DNA from: Stakelama flava
Lineage (GTDB): Bacteria; Pseudomonadota; Alphaproteobacteria; Sphingomonadales; Sphingomonadaceae
Length of the DNA stretch: 64,000 bases
Assembly (NCBI RefSeq): GCF_019351405.1
Contig: NZ_JAHWZX010000003.1
Coordinates: forward strand, 62,001-126,000
Direction: 5' to 3'
Shown: positions 43,735 to 54,942 of the stretch, in pieces
Position numbering within the stretch: position 1 is the stretch's first letter
How the letters are laid out: every line of letters begins with the position of its first letter
Made by a program: the position numbers and the translations under genes
Notes under the pieces: model-generated
What the model was told of the DNA's origin: nothing
Seen by the model: only the letters and a program-made list of their open reading frames with translations
Database searches by the model: none

Positions 43735-43960
43735 TGTTGAATTTGACGAAGATTCGATGTGGGTGAAGCTTGAGGACGGCCGCACGATCGGCGTTCCGCT
43801 TGCCTGGTTCCCACGACTGCTGAACGGTAGCGAAGCCGAGCGCAGGGCGTTTTTCCTGTCGCCGAGCGGTATTCACTGGGAAGCGCTGGATGAGGATATC
43901 GCGATCGCGACGCTGCTTGCCGACCGGATGGAAACCGCTTCGCCGGCGCAAGCCGCATGA
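43700..43960 (+). CDS. DUF2442-family protein
   Basis: An 86-residue protein; [20 protein letters not shown] is typical of DUF2442. Its start lies 35 bases inside the DUF4160 gene and its stop overlaps the aroC start (ATGA at 43957), so the module is translationally wired into the aroC transcript. Probably the partner of DUF4160. Confidence 0.85.
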   Translation: MHGTPFSPEATDVEFDEDSMWVKLEDGRTIGVPLAWFPRLLNGSEAERRAFFLSPSGIHWEALDEDIAIATLLADRMETASPAQAA

Positions 43961-43981
43961 GTTTCAACACGTTCGGGCGGG
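43957..43981 (+). repeat. Functional copy of the aroC 5' end
   Basis: ATGAGTTTCAACACGTTCGG plus GCGGG: the real first codons of aroC, and the right-hand member of the direct repeat with 43447-43471 (two mismatches). Confidence 0.8.
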
Positions 43982-45024
43982 TTTTTCGTTTCACCACCTG
44001 GGGAGAGAGTCACGGGCGGGCGCTGGGCGCGGTGGTTGACGGGTGCCCGCCGGGGCTGACCCTTTCCGAGGGCGATATTCAGCCGTTTCTCGACGCGCGG
44101 CGTCCGGGCACGTCGCGCTTCACGACTCAGCGGCGCGAACCCGATGCGGTGCGCATCCTGTCTGGCGTGTTCGAAGGGCGCACCACCGGTACGCCGATTT
44201 CACTGATGATCGAAAACACCGACCAGCGATCAAAGGATTATTCAGAGGTCGCAAAGGCATATCGCCCCGGTCATGCCGATTATGTCTATGACGCCAAATA
44301 CGGCTTTCGCGACTATCGCGGCGGCGGGCGCAGCAGCGCGCGTGAAACCGCGGCGCGGGTCGCAGCCGGTGCGGTGGCGCGGGCGGTTATCCCCGAAGTT
44401 ACGATCACCGCGTGGGTAGAGGCGATCGGCGGCGATTTCATCGATCCCGCGAAGTTCGATGCTAACGAAATCGGTGGAAATCCCTTTTTCTGCCCCGATG
44501 CCGATGCGGCGAAACGCTGGGAAACATTGGTCGACAATGCGCGCAAGGCGGGGTCGTCGCTGGGCGCGGTGGTGGCGTGTGAGGCGGTCGGCGTTCCGGC
44601 GGGATGGGGCGCGCCGCTCTATGCCAAGCTCGATAGCGAACTGGCGGCGGCGTGCATGAGCATCAATGCGGTGAAGGGCGTGGAGATCGGCGACGGCTTC
44701 GGTGCGGCTTCGCTGTCGGGCGAAGGCAATGCCGATCCGATGCGCCCCGGCGATGCTGGACCCGAATTCCTCGCCAACCATGCGGGCGGGATCGCGGGCG
44801 GCATTTCGACCGGCCAGCCGCTGCGGCTGCGCGTCGCGTTCAAACCGACCAGCTCGATCCTGACGCCCGTGGAAACCATCACGCGCGAGGGCGAGGCGAC
44901 GACGCTGGCCACTAAAGGGCGGCACGATCCCTGTGTCGGCATCCGCGGCGTGCCCGTTGTGGCGGCGATGGTGGCGCTGGTGCTCGCCGACCAGAAACTG
45001 CTCCACCGCGCGCAATGCGGGTGA
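43957..45024 (+). CDS. aroC: Chorismate synthase
   Basis: A 355-residue enzyme that converts EPSP to chorismate, the last shared step of aromatic amino-acid synthesis; needs reduced FMN. The signatures [37 protein letters not shown] and the C-terminal [15 protein letters not shown] are intact. Its start overlaps the DUF2442 stop. Confidence 0.96.
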   Translation: MSFNTFGRVFRFTTWGESHGRALGAVVDGCPPGLTLSEGDIQPFLDARRPGTSRFTTQRREPDAVRILSGVFEGRTTGTPISLMIENTDQRSKDYSEVAKAYRPGHADYVYDAKYGFRDYRGGGRSSARETAARVAAGAVARAVIPEVTITAWVEAIGGDFIDPAKFDANEIGGNPFFCPDADAAKRWETLVDNARKAGSSLGAVVACEAVGVPAGWGAPLYAKLDSELAAACMSINAVKGVEIGDGFGAASLSGEGNADPMRPGDAGPEFLANHAGGIAGGISTGQPLRLRVAFKPTSSILTPVETITREGEATTLATKGRHDPCVGIRGVPVVAAMVALVLADQKLLHRAQCG

Positions 45025-45268
45025 GGCCGTCCCAGCAGGTGCGCGCAATGCAGCGTAATGCCGGCATCCTTATTGAACGGCGTTGGCCAGCCGCATGGAT
45101 CCGGACGGACGGCATTTGCCGCCGTCGCCTTTCCGGTTGCGCGACGGCCCACTAGGCAATTTTTTCCTACCTCGCCGCCGGGCCAGGCCCGCGCCTTCTA
45201 TAATGCCCCTGACGATGTCGCGCTTATCCGGCGGCATCGCCTTGCAACCAAGCGAGCTGGGGCAATCG

Positions 45269-46444
45269 GTGCGCATACTTTTCTACCTGCCGGTCATCAC
45301 GCCATGGTGGTTCGACGCCATCGTTGCGCCGATGGTCGAACGGCTCGCCGAGGGGCATGAAGTGCACATACTTGCCCCGGTGCCGTGGAGCGGCACGGGG
45401 GTCGGCCCGGATCAGATCGGTCGTTGTGCGCATCTCTCGCAATTGCACTGGCATATCGTCGACGGCCCGGATCATCCGACAATGCGATGCGAACCTGCGG
45501 ACCGGGCGGGGATAATCGAATTCGTTCACACGCTCGCCCCCGATTATGTGCTGTGCCGTTCCGCCGATTGCGAAACGGTACAGGCCTTTCCCGGAACCGT
45601 CCGCCATATCATGGAGGGCGGCGCCGCCCCGCTTTCGATCCCGCCCGAATGGGTGATCTTTCAGCAAGCGCCGTTCGATCACGGCCTGTTGCCCGATCTG
45701 ACCGAAGCAGAGGCGGCGCGGCTCGATGTGCTGTTCGCGCCCGAATGGGAGCGGCTCTCCGCAGAGCGCCGGACAAGCCGCCACATGCGCAAGGCGTTTC
45801 GCGAATGGGCGGAACTTCCCAAGGATCGCGCGGTCCTCACAATCCCGCTGGAATATGAGCATGAAGAGAATTTCTTCGCCATGCACCGGATCGGCGCGCG
45901 CCCCAATGCGGCACTCGTCGCAGAGCTGGCGGAGCGCATCGACGATCGCTTTTTCCTCGCCTTCACCAACCATCCGCTGAACGAGAAGCATGTCGATAAC
46001 AGTGCGGTGATTGCCGCTATCGCCGCGCATCCGGAGCGAATGCGACTGCTGCCGGGTATCGATCCCGAAGACGCAAGCACCACGATGACACTCGCCCGCG
46101 ATGCCGATGGCATGATGATCGGGGATACAAAGGCGTTCGCGCTTGGCGCCTTTTACGGCACGCCGATGTTGCGCCGGACGCATTTTCGGACTGGTGAATG
46201 GCTGAACGCGTATAATGATATGGATGATTTCCTGCGCGCGGTTGAGGAAGGTCGGGCAGCGGTGCCGGACGATGATTACGCGCGGCGCTGGTTCGCCTAT
46301 CACGTCGCGAACAACGTGTTCGATCCGAATGATCCGGACCTGATGGGCGCTGACATCCTCGCGCGGATCGACATGCCGCACGATCCGGCGCGCTGGGAAA
46401 ACGGTATCGCCCGCTATCGTGCCGCGATGGAGGTGGATGCATGA
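45269..46444 (+). CDS. Possible glycosyltransferase in a KDO-like cluster
   Basis: A 391-residue protein counted from the GTG at 45269, which gives a natural Rossmann start, MRILFYLPVITPWWFDAIVA; earlier ATGs (45203, 45215) are possible. The second half (ADGMMIGDTKAFALGAFYGT followed by PMLRRTHFRTGEWL) resembles the nucleotide-sugar-binding half of GT-B or capsule-synthesis proteins, where a conserved acidic/Thr patch and a late Tyr/Asp-rich loop are found. No exact family is recognised. Its stop overlaps the kpsF-like start (ATGA), so it belongs to the ulosonic-acid operon and may transfer the product. Confidence 0.6.
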   Translation: MRILFYLPVITPWWFDAIVAPMVERLAEGHEVHILAPVPWSGTGVGPDQIGRCAHLSQLHWHIVDGPDHPTMRCEPADRAGIIEFVHTLAPDYVLCRSADCETVQAFPGTVRHIMEGGAAPLSIPPEWVIFQQAPFDHGLLPDLTEAEAARLDVLFAPEWERLSAERRTSRHMRKAFREWAELPKDRAVLTIPLEYEHEENFFAMHRIGARPNAALVAELAERIDDRFFLAFTNHPLNEKHVDNSAVIAAIAAHPERMRLLPGIDPEDASTTMTLARDADGMMIGDTKAFALGAFYGTPMLRRTHFRTGEWLNAYNDMDDFLRAVEEGRAAVPDDDYARRWFAYHVANNVFDPNDPDLMGADILARIDMPHDPARWENGIARYRAAMEVDA

Positions 46445-47427
46445 ACGTCCTTGCTGCAATCACCGCCGCGCCCGATCCGGCAATCGCATGGTTTCGCGAC
46501 GTCATCGAGGCGGAGCGCGACGCGCTTTCGGCGTTTCTCGACGGACCGCTGCCCGGAATATCCGAAGCGATCGCGCTTCTTGCGCAGCAGGAACGCCAGA
46601 TCATCCTGATCGGCGTGGGCAAATCGGGCCATGTCGCGGCAAAGCTGGCCGCTACCTTTTCCAGCCTCGGCACGCCCGCATTGTTCGTCAATGCAGGGGA
46701 GGCGGCGCATGGCGATCTGGGCGCTGTCCCCCCCGGCAGTGCGGTGCTGCTGCTGTCGAACAGCGGGGCTACCGAGGAGATCGTTCGCATCCTGCCGCTG
46801 CTAAAGGCGCGCGGCTGTATGCTGATCGGCATTATTGGCCGCGCCGATTCGCCGCTTGCCCGCGCCGTCGATCACCTGATCCTGGCGGAGGTCGAGTGTG
46901 AGGCGGACCATATCGGCATGGCACCGACGTCCAGCACCACGCTGCACCTGACCATAGGCGACGCGCTTGCCGTCGCGGTCAGCCGCAGCCGCGGATTCAC
47001 CCGCGCCGATTTTCTGCGCCACCATCCCGCCGGACTGCTGGGGCGGCAGATGATTCCGGTCGCCAGCATCATGCGTCAGGGCGACGACCTGCCGCGCGTC
47101 GAACCGGCGACGCCGCTGGTCGAGGTGCTGACCGTGATGTCGCGAAAGCGGCTGGGCGCGGCGTGCGTGGTCGATGGCAATGACAGGTTGATCGGCCTGA
47201 TCGTCGATGGCGATGTTCGCCGCCACCTTCAGTCCCATGGTGCGCAGGAAGCCACCGCCGGCGTGATGATGCGCCGCGATCCGCAGGTGGCGGCGGCGGA
47301 TGCGACGATCGGCGATATTCTGCTGATGCGCAATACGAAGGGCGGCGCGTGGCTGGTCCTTCCCGTCGTCGACAGCGCCGGGCGTTTGCTCGGCATGATT
47401 CACACCAATGATCTGTTTCAGGGCTGA
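46441..47427 (+). CDS. kdsD: KpsF/GutQ-family arabinose-5-phosphate isomerase
   Basis: A 328-residue SIS-CBS enzyme. The SIS domain (about 30-165) has IGVGKSGHVAAKLAATFSSL and LLLSNSGATEEIV; two CBS motifs follow (about 205-325; LTVMSRKRLGAACVVDGNDR). It converts ribulose-5-phosphate to arabinose-5-phosphate, the precursor of KDO. Conserved ADHIGMAPTSSTTL is present. In this operon it would feed KdsA, two genes downstream. Confidence 0.92.
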   Translation: MNVLAAITAAPDPAIAWFRDVIEAERDALSAFLDGPLPGISEAIALLAQQERQIILIGVGKSGHVAAKLAATFSSLGTPALFVNAGEAAHGDLGAVPPGSAVLLLSNSGATEEIVRILPLLKARGCMLIGIIGRADSPLARAVDHLILAEVECEADHIGMAPTSSTTLHLTIGDALAVAVSRSRGFTRADFLRHHPAGLLGRQMIPVASIMRQGDDLPRVEPATPLVEVLTVMSRKRLGAACVVDGNDRLIGLIVDGDVRRHLQSHGAQEATAGVMMRRDPQVAAADATIGDILLMRNTKGGAWLVLPVVDSAGRLLGMIHTNDLFQG

Positions 47428-47432
47428 ATATT

Positions 47433-48743
47433 TTGAAAATCGTCGCATTCGTACCGGCCAAGGGGCATAGCGAACGGGTTCCGGGGAAGAATCTCGCCGT
47501 GCTGGACGGGGAGCATCTGTTCAAACGCAAGCTGCGTCAGGCATTGGATTGCCCAGAAGTGAGTGAGGTCTGTCTAGACACTGAAAGCGAAGAGATCGCC
47601 GCAATGGCGAGCGACCTTCCCGTCGCGCACCTTGTTCGCCCTGCCGCGCTCGCCAGCAATGCGACCGATGGGCACGAGATGTTCGCATGGGAATGCAGCC
47701 AGCGTCCCGATGCCGATATGTGGGTGCAATTGTTGTGCACCGCGCCCTTTGTGTCGGCGCAGACGATCGGCCGCGCGATCGACGCGCTGCTTGCCGATCC
47801 GGACGCCGACAGCCTGATCGGGGTCAGCCGGGCGAAGCAATATTGCTGGGAGGGGCAGGTTCCGGCCTATGGCACCGGACGCATTCCCAACAGCGTAGAC
47901 CTGCCCGAAACGGTGATCGAGGCGATGAGCCTGTATATCGTGCGCCGTCCGCAATCGGGTGCGACGCCGACGCGGCGTTTCGGCATCCGGCCGATCCTGT
48001 TCGACCTCGACCCGATCGAGCAGATCGATATCAATCGCGGTTCCGATCTGGTGATCGCGGAAACCGTCGCCGCCGGGCAACGCGCGGCGGAGGTGACGCG
48101 GTTTCGCGCGATGATTTCGCACCTGTCCTCGACCGTGCTTGCCGACATCTGCAAGGAAAAGGGGATTGCGGCGGTCCTGCCGCCCGCGCTGCGTCCGACC
48201 AGCGGCGGCAAGCTGCTGGGCCGTGCGAAGACGCTAGAACTGGGCGCGATCGGCCCGAACGATCCGCCCGATGCGTGGAAGGGGATTTACGACGCGCTGC
48301 AATCCTATCGCTTCGTGCGCCCCGGTGATGTCATCATGGTCGCGACCGATGTGCCGGATCGCGCCTATTTCGGCGATCTCAACGCCAATCTGGCGATCCG
48401 GTCGGGCGCGGTCGGCGCAGTGATCGACGGTACGACGCGCGATACCGCCGATGTTCGCGGGCTTGGCTTTCCCGTGTACGCGCGGGTCAGCCATTGCAAC
48501 GATATCAAATTCGACGGCACGATGCGCGCGATGAACCGGCCCGTTACGATGGGCGGTGTCACCGTGTGCAACGACGATGTAGTCTTTGCCGATGAAGACG
48601 GCGTGATCGTCGTTCCCCGCGCGCGCTGGGCAGAGGTGGAGACCGCCGCCTGGGACGTGATGGGCAATGAAGCGCGCATTCGCATGTACGCCGCGCGCGG
48701 CCGCGGCGTGTCGGAAATCCTCGCCGAATGCGGTGCGTTTTAA
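47433..48743 (+). CDS. Cytidylyltransferase fused to an RraA-like domain
   Basis: A 436-residue fusion. Residues 1-225 form an NeuA-type nucleotide-sugar cytidylyltransferase: FVPAKGHSERVPGKNL with the CTP-binding Arg/Lys pattern, LCTAPFVSAQTI and the late DIDINRGSDLVIAE-like segment. Residues 230-436 form an RraA-like fold: GAVGAVIDGTTRDTADVRG, GFPVYARVSHC and VVFADEDGVIVVPRARW. RraA-fold enzymes include HMG/CHA aldolases and oxaloacetate decarboxylases; others bind RNase E. The RD pair (336-337) is kept. The start is a TTG at 47433. Set between kdsD and kdsA, it probably activates a ulosonic acid while the RraA part trims or forms an alpha-keto acid; this is inference. Confidence 0.85.
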   Translation: MKIVAFVPAKGHSERVPGKNLAVLDGEHLFKRKLRQALDCPEVSEVCLDTESEEIAAMASDLPVAHLVRPAALASNATDGHEMFAWECSQRPDADMWVQLLCTAPFVSAQTIGRAIDALLADPDADSLIGVSRAKQYCWEGQVPAYGTGRIPNSVDLPETVIEAMSLYIVRRPQSGATPTRRFGIRPILFDLDPIEQIDINRGSDLVIAETVAAGQRAAEVTRFRAMISHLSSTVLADICKEKGIAAVLPPALRPTSGGKLLGRAKTLELGAIGPNDPPDAWKGIYDALQSYRFVRPGDVIMVATDVPDRAYFGDLNANLAIRSGAVGAVIDGTTRDTADVRGLGFPVYARVSHCNDIKFDGTMRAMNRPVTMGGVTVCNDDVVFADEDGVIVVPRARWAEVETAAWDVMGNEARIRMYAARGRGVSEILAECGAF

Positions 48744-48749
48744 AGGGCT

Positions 48750-49574
48750 ATGGCTATGAAAACCGTTTCGATCGGCCCGCTGGAAATCGCCAATGACCGG
48801 CCCTTCGTACTGATCGCGGGGCCCTGCGCGATGGAAAGCCGCGACCATGCGATGGAGATGGCGGCGGCGCTTACCGAAATGTGCGGGTCGCTGGGCATCG
48901 GGCTGATCTACAAATCATCCTACGACAAGGGCAATCGCACCTCGATCGACGCGCCGCGCGGCATCGGCATGGCAAAGGCGCTCGACGTGTTCGCCGAGAT
49001 CCGCGAACGGTTCGGCTGCCCGGTCATCACCGATGTGCATGCGGCGGAGCAGTGCGCGCCGGTCGCCGAAGTCGCCGATGTTCTGCAAATCCCCGCCTTT
49101 CTGTGCCGCCAGACCGACCTTCTGGTCGCCGCCGCGAAGACGGGCCGCGCGATCAATGTCAAAAAGGGCCAGTTCCTTGCCCCCTGGGACATGAAGAATG
49201 TCGCGACAAAGCTGGTGGCGAGCGGCAATGACCGGGTGATGCTGTGCGAACGCGGGGCGAGCTTCGGCTATAATATGCTGATCAGCGATATGCGCTCGAT
49301 TCCGATCATGGCCGAAACCGGCTTTCCGATCGTTTTCGATGCGACCCATTCGGTGCAGCAGCCCGGGGGTCAGGGCGACCGGTCGGGCGGTCAGCGCGAA
49401 TTTGTCCCCGTGCTTGCCCGTGCGGCGATGGCGGTGGGCATTGCCGCGCTGTTCGTCGAAACGCATGAAGACCCCGATCGCGCGCCGAGCGATGGCCCCA
49501 ATATGGTCCCGCTGCGTGATATGCCCGCGCTGCTGAAGACGCTTCAGGCGTTCGATCGGCTCGCCAAGGGCTGA
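48750..49574 (+). CDS. kdsA: 3-deoxy-D-manno-octulosonate 8-phosphate synthase
   Basis: A 274-residue class I aldolase-type enzyme that joins PEP and arabinose-5-phosphate to KDO-8-phosphate. The motifs [53 protein letters not shown], and [20 protein letters not shown] are all family-typical. Last gene of the cluster; a KdsC phosphatase gene is not present. Two in-frame ATGs (48750, 48756) are possible starts. Confidence 0.94.
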   Translation: MAMKTVSIGPLEIANDRPFVLIAGPCAMESRDHAMEMAAALTEMCGSLGIGLIYKSSYDKGNRTSIDAPRGIGMAKALDVFAEIRERFGCPVITDVHAAEQCAPVAEVADVLQIPAFLCRQTDLLVAAAKTGRAINVKKGQFLAPWDMKNVATKLVASGNDRVMLCERGASFGYNMLISDMRSIPIMAETGFPIVFDATHSVQQPGGQGDRSGGQREFVPVLARAAMAVGIAALFVETHEDPDRAPSDGPNMVPLRDMPALLKTLQAFDRLAKG

Positions 49575-49766
49575 ACCTGCCCGGCGAGCGTCGCCTTCGC
49601 AGAAGTGCCTCGATCAACGGAAAGACGCTTCGGAACCTGTCGCGCCCAGCCTTTGCACGGACGACAACCATCGTGGGCGAAGATGCCATGATGTTCGCCG
49701 CCGCACCTCGCAAAGGTCATGCGGAAAGAAGGCGCAGCTCCGGGGGGTTCCGGCGCTGGAATACCC

Positions 49767-51800
<2,034 letters not shown>

Positions 51801-52039
51801 GGATATGGCGGCGAGTCTAACCGGTTTGGCGACCGGGCGAAAGAGGGGGGCGTGAAAGCGGGCTTGCGTCAGGCTCGGCCCATGGCGGAACTGCTCATCA
51901 TCCGAAGGCGGCGTTGGCCCGGCATCAGGCGGACGCGCACGAGGTGGCCCCCCCTTGATCGAACCATTGTCGTAGACCGGCAGCGGTTTGGAAGGAGTGA
52001 AGTCCGCGGATATTTCGGTTCTCTGAGATGGTCTTCGCG

Positions 52040-53032
52040 TCAATCCGCCGTCCTTAGCAATATTTTGCCGACAACCTGCCCGCTTTCCTGTGCGGCATGG
52101 GCCTGCGCTATCTTTTCCAAAGGCAATTCCAGGCCGATATGCGGTTCATAGGCGCCCGCGCCCAGACATGCGGTCAGGTCCTTTATCGCGAGCCGGAAAG
52201 CCGCATCCGGAATGACGGTGAAGAATATGAAGCGAAAGGCGTAGCCGCCCATCATCGTCGCGCGAAACGGCATGACGAGCTTCGCGTCGGCGTCTTCGGT
52301 GGCATAGGCCGCGACGGCACCATTGGGCGCCAGACAGGCGATATCGACCGCGAAATTGGTCACCAGATCGACCTCGATGATCCTGTCGACTCCGCTGCCC
52401 TTCGTCGCCTGCCGGATGGTCGCGGCGACGTCCTCGTCATGGCGGTTTATGACGAGGTCGGCTCCGGCGGCGGACGCCACCTTTGCCTGTTCGGGGCGGC
52501 CGACCGTCGCGGCAACCCAGGCGCCGGCCCATTTGGCGAGAAGGATGGCCGCCGTCCCGACGGCGCCCGCCCCGCCCTGGACGAGGATGCGCTGGCCGCG
52601 GATGTCGCCGTCAGCGAAGAGGCAGCGATGCGCCGTCATGCCTGCAATGCCAAGGGTCGCACCGACAGGGAAGGATGCGTTGTCAGGAAGCGGAACCGCA
52701 AGATCGGCGGGTATCACCGCATATTCCGCCGCCGTACCGAAGGCCCGTCCATATTGCGCCTTGTAGAGCCAGACCCGTTCGCCGATCCGATCCGGCGAAA
52801 CGCCGGGACCGACCTTTTCAATGGTTCCGGCGCCATCCTGATGCGGGATGACGCGCGGAAAGGGCATCGCCATCCCGGCAAAGCCGCTTCTCGCCTTGAT
52901 GTCGGTCGGATTGAGACCGGAAATCGCGATCCTGACCTTGACCTCGCCGGGGCCTGGTTCGCAATCCGGGACGTTTCCGACGATAAGCACGTCGTCGGCC
53001 GACCCCTGGCGATCATAATAGGCTGCTCGCAT
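52040..53032 (-). CDS. Zinc-free NADPH:quinone reductase-type oxidoreductase
   Basis: A 330-residue medium-chain dehydrogenase of the quinone-reductase branch. ATG at 53032 gives MRAAYYDRQGSADDVLIVGN. The cofactor loop is GAGAVGTAAILLAKWAG; zinc-ligand cysteines are absent. It precedes nothing on its strand but follows the NAD-binding gene (53034-53936) by one base, so the two form an operon. Probably reduces quinones or enones with NADPH. Confidence 0.9.
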   Translation of the reverse strand: MRAAYYDRQGSADDVLIVGNVPDCEPGPGEVKVRIAISGLNPTDIKARSGFAGMAMPFPRVIPHQDGAGTIEKVGPGVSPDRIGERVWLYKAQYGRAFGTAAEYAVIPADLAVPLPDNASFPVGATLGIAGMTAHRCLFADGDIRGQRILVQGGAGAVGTAAILLAKWAGAWVAATVGRPEQAKVASAAGADLVINRHDEDVAATIRQATKGSGVDRIIEVDLVTNFAVDIACLAPNGAVAAYATEDADAKLVMPFRATMMGGYAFRFIFFTVIPDAAFRLAIKDLTACLGAGAYEPHIGLELPLEKIAQAHAAQESGQVVGKILLRTAD

Positions 53033-53033
53033 T

Positions 53034-53936
53034 TCAACGCTCTTTCGATACCGATTGTGAATTTCGGGACATGTCGGTTTGACGCCGGGCAAGACGGCTG
53101 AGGGCCACCGACCAGTCTTCCCTTCCCAACCCGTTGTCCCGGGCCAGTGACAGGTTGCCGAGCATGGCCCGGAGCAGCCCCGTCGGAACGTTCCGCCTGT
53201 CCGCAACATGCGCCAGCAGCTCCAGGTCCTTCAAGGGAAGGTCCAGTCCGCTCGCGGGAAGCGGACGGACGCCAAGGATCGACGGCGCGTAGTTGCTATA
53301 GATGGGCGAAGAAAACAGCGTCTGCGTCATCATCGCCAGAAAAGCCTCTGCATCGCCCTGCTCGGCGGCCATGATGCCCGCTGTCTCGGCCATGGCGCCG
53401 ATCGCCGCCCCGATCATGAAATTACCGCACAGCTTGGCGACGCTGGCCAGTCGCGGATCCTCTCCGATATTCCAGACGCGACCGAAGCTTTCGAGCGCGG
53501 CGCGACCCGTTTCAATATGCGATCGGTCGCCAGCGACGCAGATATTCGCTGCCCCGGCCGCGACCGCTTCGGGCCTGCCGAAGAGCGGCGCTGCGACGTA
53601 ACCCGCCCCCGCATCCCTGTGCGCCGCGGCCAGCTCCTGCGTCAGACCGGGGCTGAGCGTCGAAAGGCATATATGCAACGCGCCGTTGCGACCGAGGAGC
53701 GAAATGGCGTCCGGCGTGACGATATCGCGCACGGCAGCGTCATCGAACAGCGCCGTCAGCACAATGTCAGCGGCGAAGGCCTTAGCGGCGTTCTTGACCG
53801 GATGCGCGCCCAGCGCCGCCGCCCTTTCCATCGCGTCTGACGACCGGTTCCAGACTGTGATCTCTTGATTCAGGCAAAGAAGGCGCGGGACGAGGGCCGA
53901 TCCGATTTTTCCAAGGCCGACAACTGAAACTGACAT
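53034..53936 (-). CDS. 6-phosphogluconate dehydrogenase-like NAD(P)-dependent oxidoreductase
   Basis: A 300-residue beta-hydroxyacid dehydrogenase-family protein. The Rossmann motif is VVGLGKIGSALVPRLL; the substrate-binding segment CLSTLSPGLTQELA and the catalytic Lys region VAKLCGNFMIGAAIGAMAET fit the family (3-hydroxyisobutyrate dehydrogenase/imine-reductase type). First gene of the two-gene operon with the quinone-reductase-like gene; divergent from the regulator at 54033. Confidence 0.88.
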   Translation of the reverse strand: MSVSVVGLGKIGSALVPRLLCLNQEITVWNRSSDAMERAAALGAHPVKNAAKAFAADIVLTALFDDAAVRDIVTPDAISLLGRNGALHICLSTLSPGLTQELAAAHRDAGAGYVAAPLFGRPEAVAAGAANICVAGDRSHIETGRAALESFGRVWNIGEDPRLASVAKLCGNFMIGAAIGAMAETAGIMAAEQGDAEAFLAMMTQTLFSSPIYSNYAPSILGVRPLPASGLDLPLKDLELLAHVADRRNVPTGLLRAMLGNLSLARDNGLGREDWSVALSRLARRQTDMSRNSQSVSKER

Positions 53937-54032
53937 AGATCTCTCCTGCTTGCAGAAGAGGTAATCACCGCTTTATGGTGTTGCTATATGACTTTTATCC
54001 TGTTGCCAAAGTAACCTTTTCAGGACCCGGCG

Positions 54033-54842
54033 ATGACCACGAAACGATTGGCGCGCACGGCCGAGCGGCAGGAATTGTCCGATTTCGTTCGCCACTGCCG
54101 GCAACAGGCTTCGCCGGAGAGTTTTGGGCTTCAGGCAACCGGACGCCGTCGCACCAGCGGCCTGCGGCGCGAAGAGGTCGCCACGCTCGCGGGGGTGGGC
54201 CTGACCTGGTACACCTGGTTCGAACAGGGCCGTGCGATCAACGTGTCGGACGACTTTCTGAGCCGCCTGGCGCGCGGGTTGAGGCTTGATCGCGCGGAAC
54301 GGGAGCATCTGTACGCGCTTGCGGGGCACGTTCCCCTTTCCCGAGGCGAGGAGCAGGGCGGCGCGCCCCCGGCTGTCGTTTCGATGATCCGCACCCTGCC
54401 GGACCCGGCCTATGTCATGAATTCGCGATGGGATGTGCTGGCGTTCAATGACGCGGCCGCGCGGCTGTTCCCCGCCATGCGAGAAGACGATCCGAACATG
54501 CTGCGGATCGTCTTCTTCTCAGCCCGCTACCGCGAGATCGTTCGCGACTGGCGGCATTCCGCGAAGCTTATGTTCCTGAAGGCGAGGCACGACTATCTGA
54601 CCGGCGGGCGGGACCCGCTGCTGCGATGCCTTCTGGACCGGATCATGGACGATTTTCCGGTAGCGCGCGACTGGTGGAGAGAGCCGGAAATCGTAAGGAT
54701 CGGCAACACCGAAAAGGAATTGTCGCAAGCATCGGGCGGCTGGCGCCGATACGACCTCAGCGTGCTCCTCTACGAAGGGCGGCCGGAGATTCGGATCATC
54801 GTTTACGCCCGAAAAGATACCGATGCTGTATTGATGTCCTGA
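54033..54842 (+). CDS. XRE/MmyB-family transcriptional regulator
   Basis: A 269-residue regulator. The N-terminal XRE helix-turn-helix is RRTSGLRREEVATLAGVGLT followed by WYTWFEQGRAINVSDDFLSR. The rest is a MmyB-like ligand-binding domain (LPDPAYVMNSRWDVLAFNDA then AARLFP). It is divergent from the oxidoreductase operon 53936-52040 with a 96-base gap and probably controls it. MmyB-like regulators often govern redox genes; the ligand (possibly a fatty acid) is unproved. Confidence 0.9.
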   Translation: MTTKRLARTAERQELSDFVRHCRQQASPESFGLQATGRRRTSGLRREEVATLAGVGLTWYTWFEQGRAINVSDDFLSRLARGLRLDRAEREHLYALAGHVPLSRGEEQGGAPPAVVSMIRTLPDPAYVMNSRWDVLAFNDAAARLFPAMREDDPNMLRIVFFSARYREIVRDWRHSAKLMFLKARHDYLTGGRDPLLRCLLDRIMDDFPVARDWWREPEIVRIGNTEKELSQASGGWRRYDLSVLLYEGRPEIRIIVYARKDTDAVLMS

Positions 54843-54942
54843 ACTGGAAATCGCGGTATCCGGGGCTCGCCGAACTCAGCCGCATGATGACGGCTCGGCG
54901 TGGGTTTGCGCATTTTTCATCGCGTCCTTCCCGCGTTCTTCC

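Noticed and set aside
45083..45268. Upstream extension of the possible glycosyltransferase
   Set aside because: The extension is Arg/Pro-rich without a ribosome-binding site, while MRILFYLPV at 45269 is a natural domain start. I left starts at 45203 and 45215 as options.
51852..52151. Open frame upstream of thiC reading toward the quinone reductase
   Set aside because: Arg-rich composition, overlap with the 3' end of a real gene, and no start signal.
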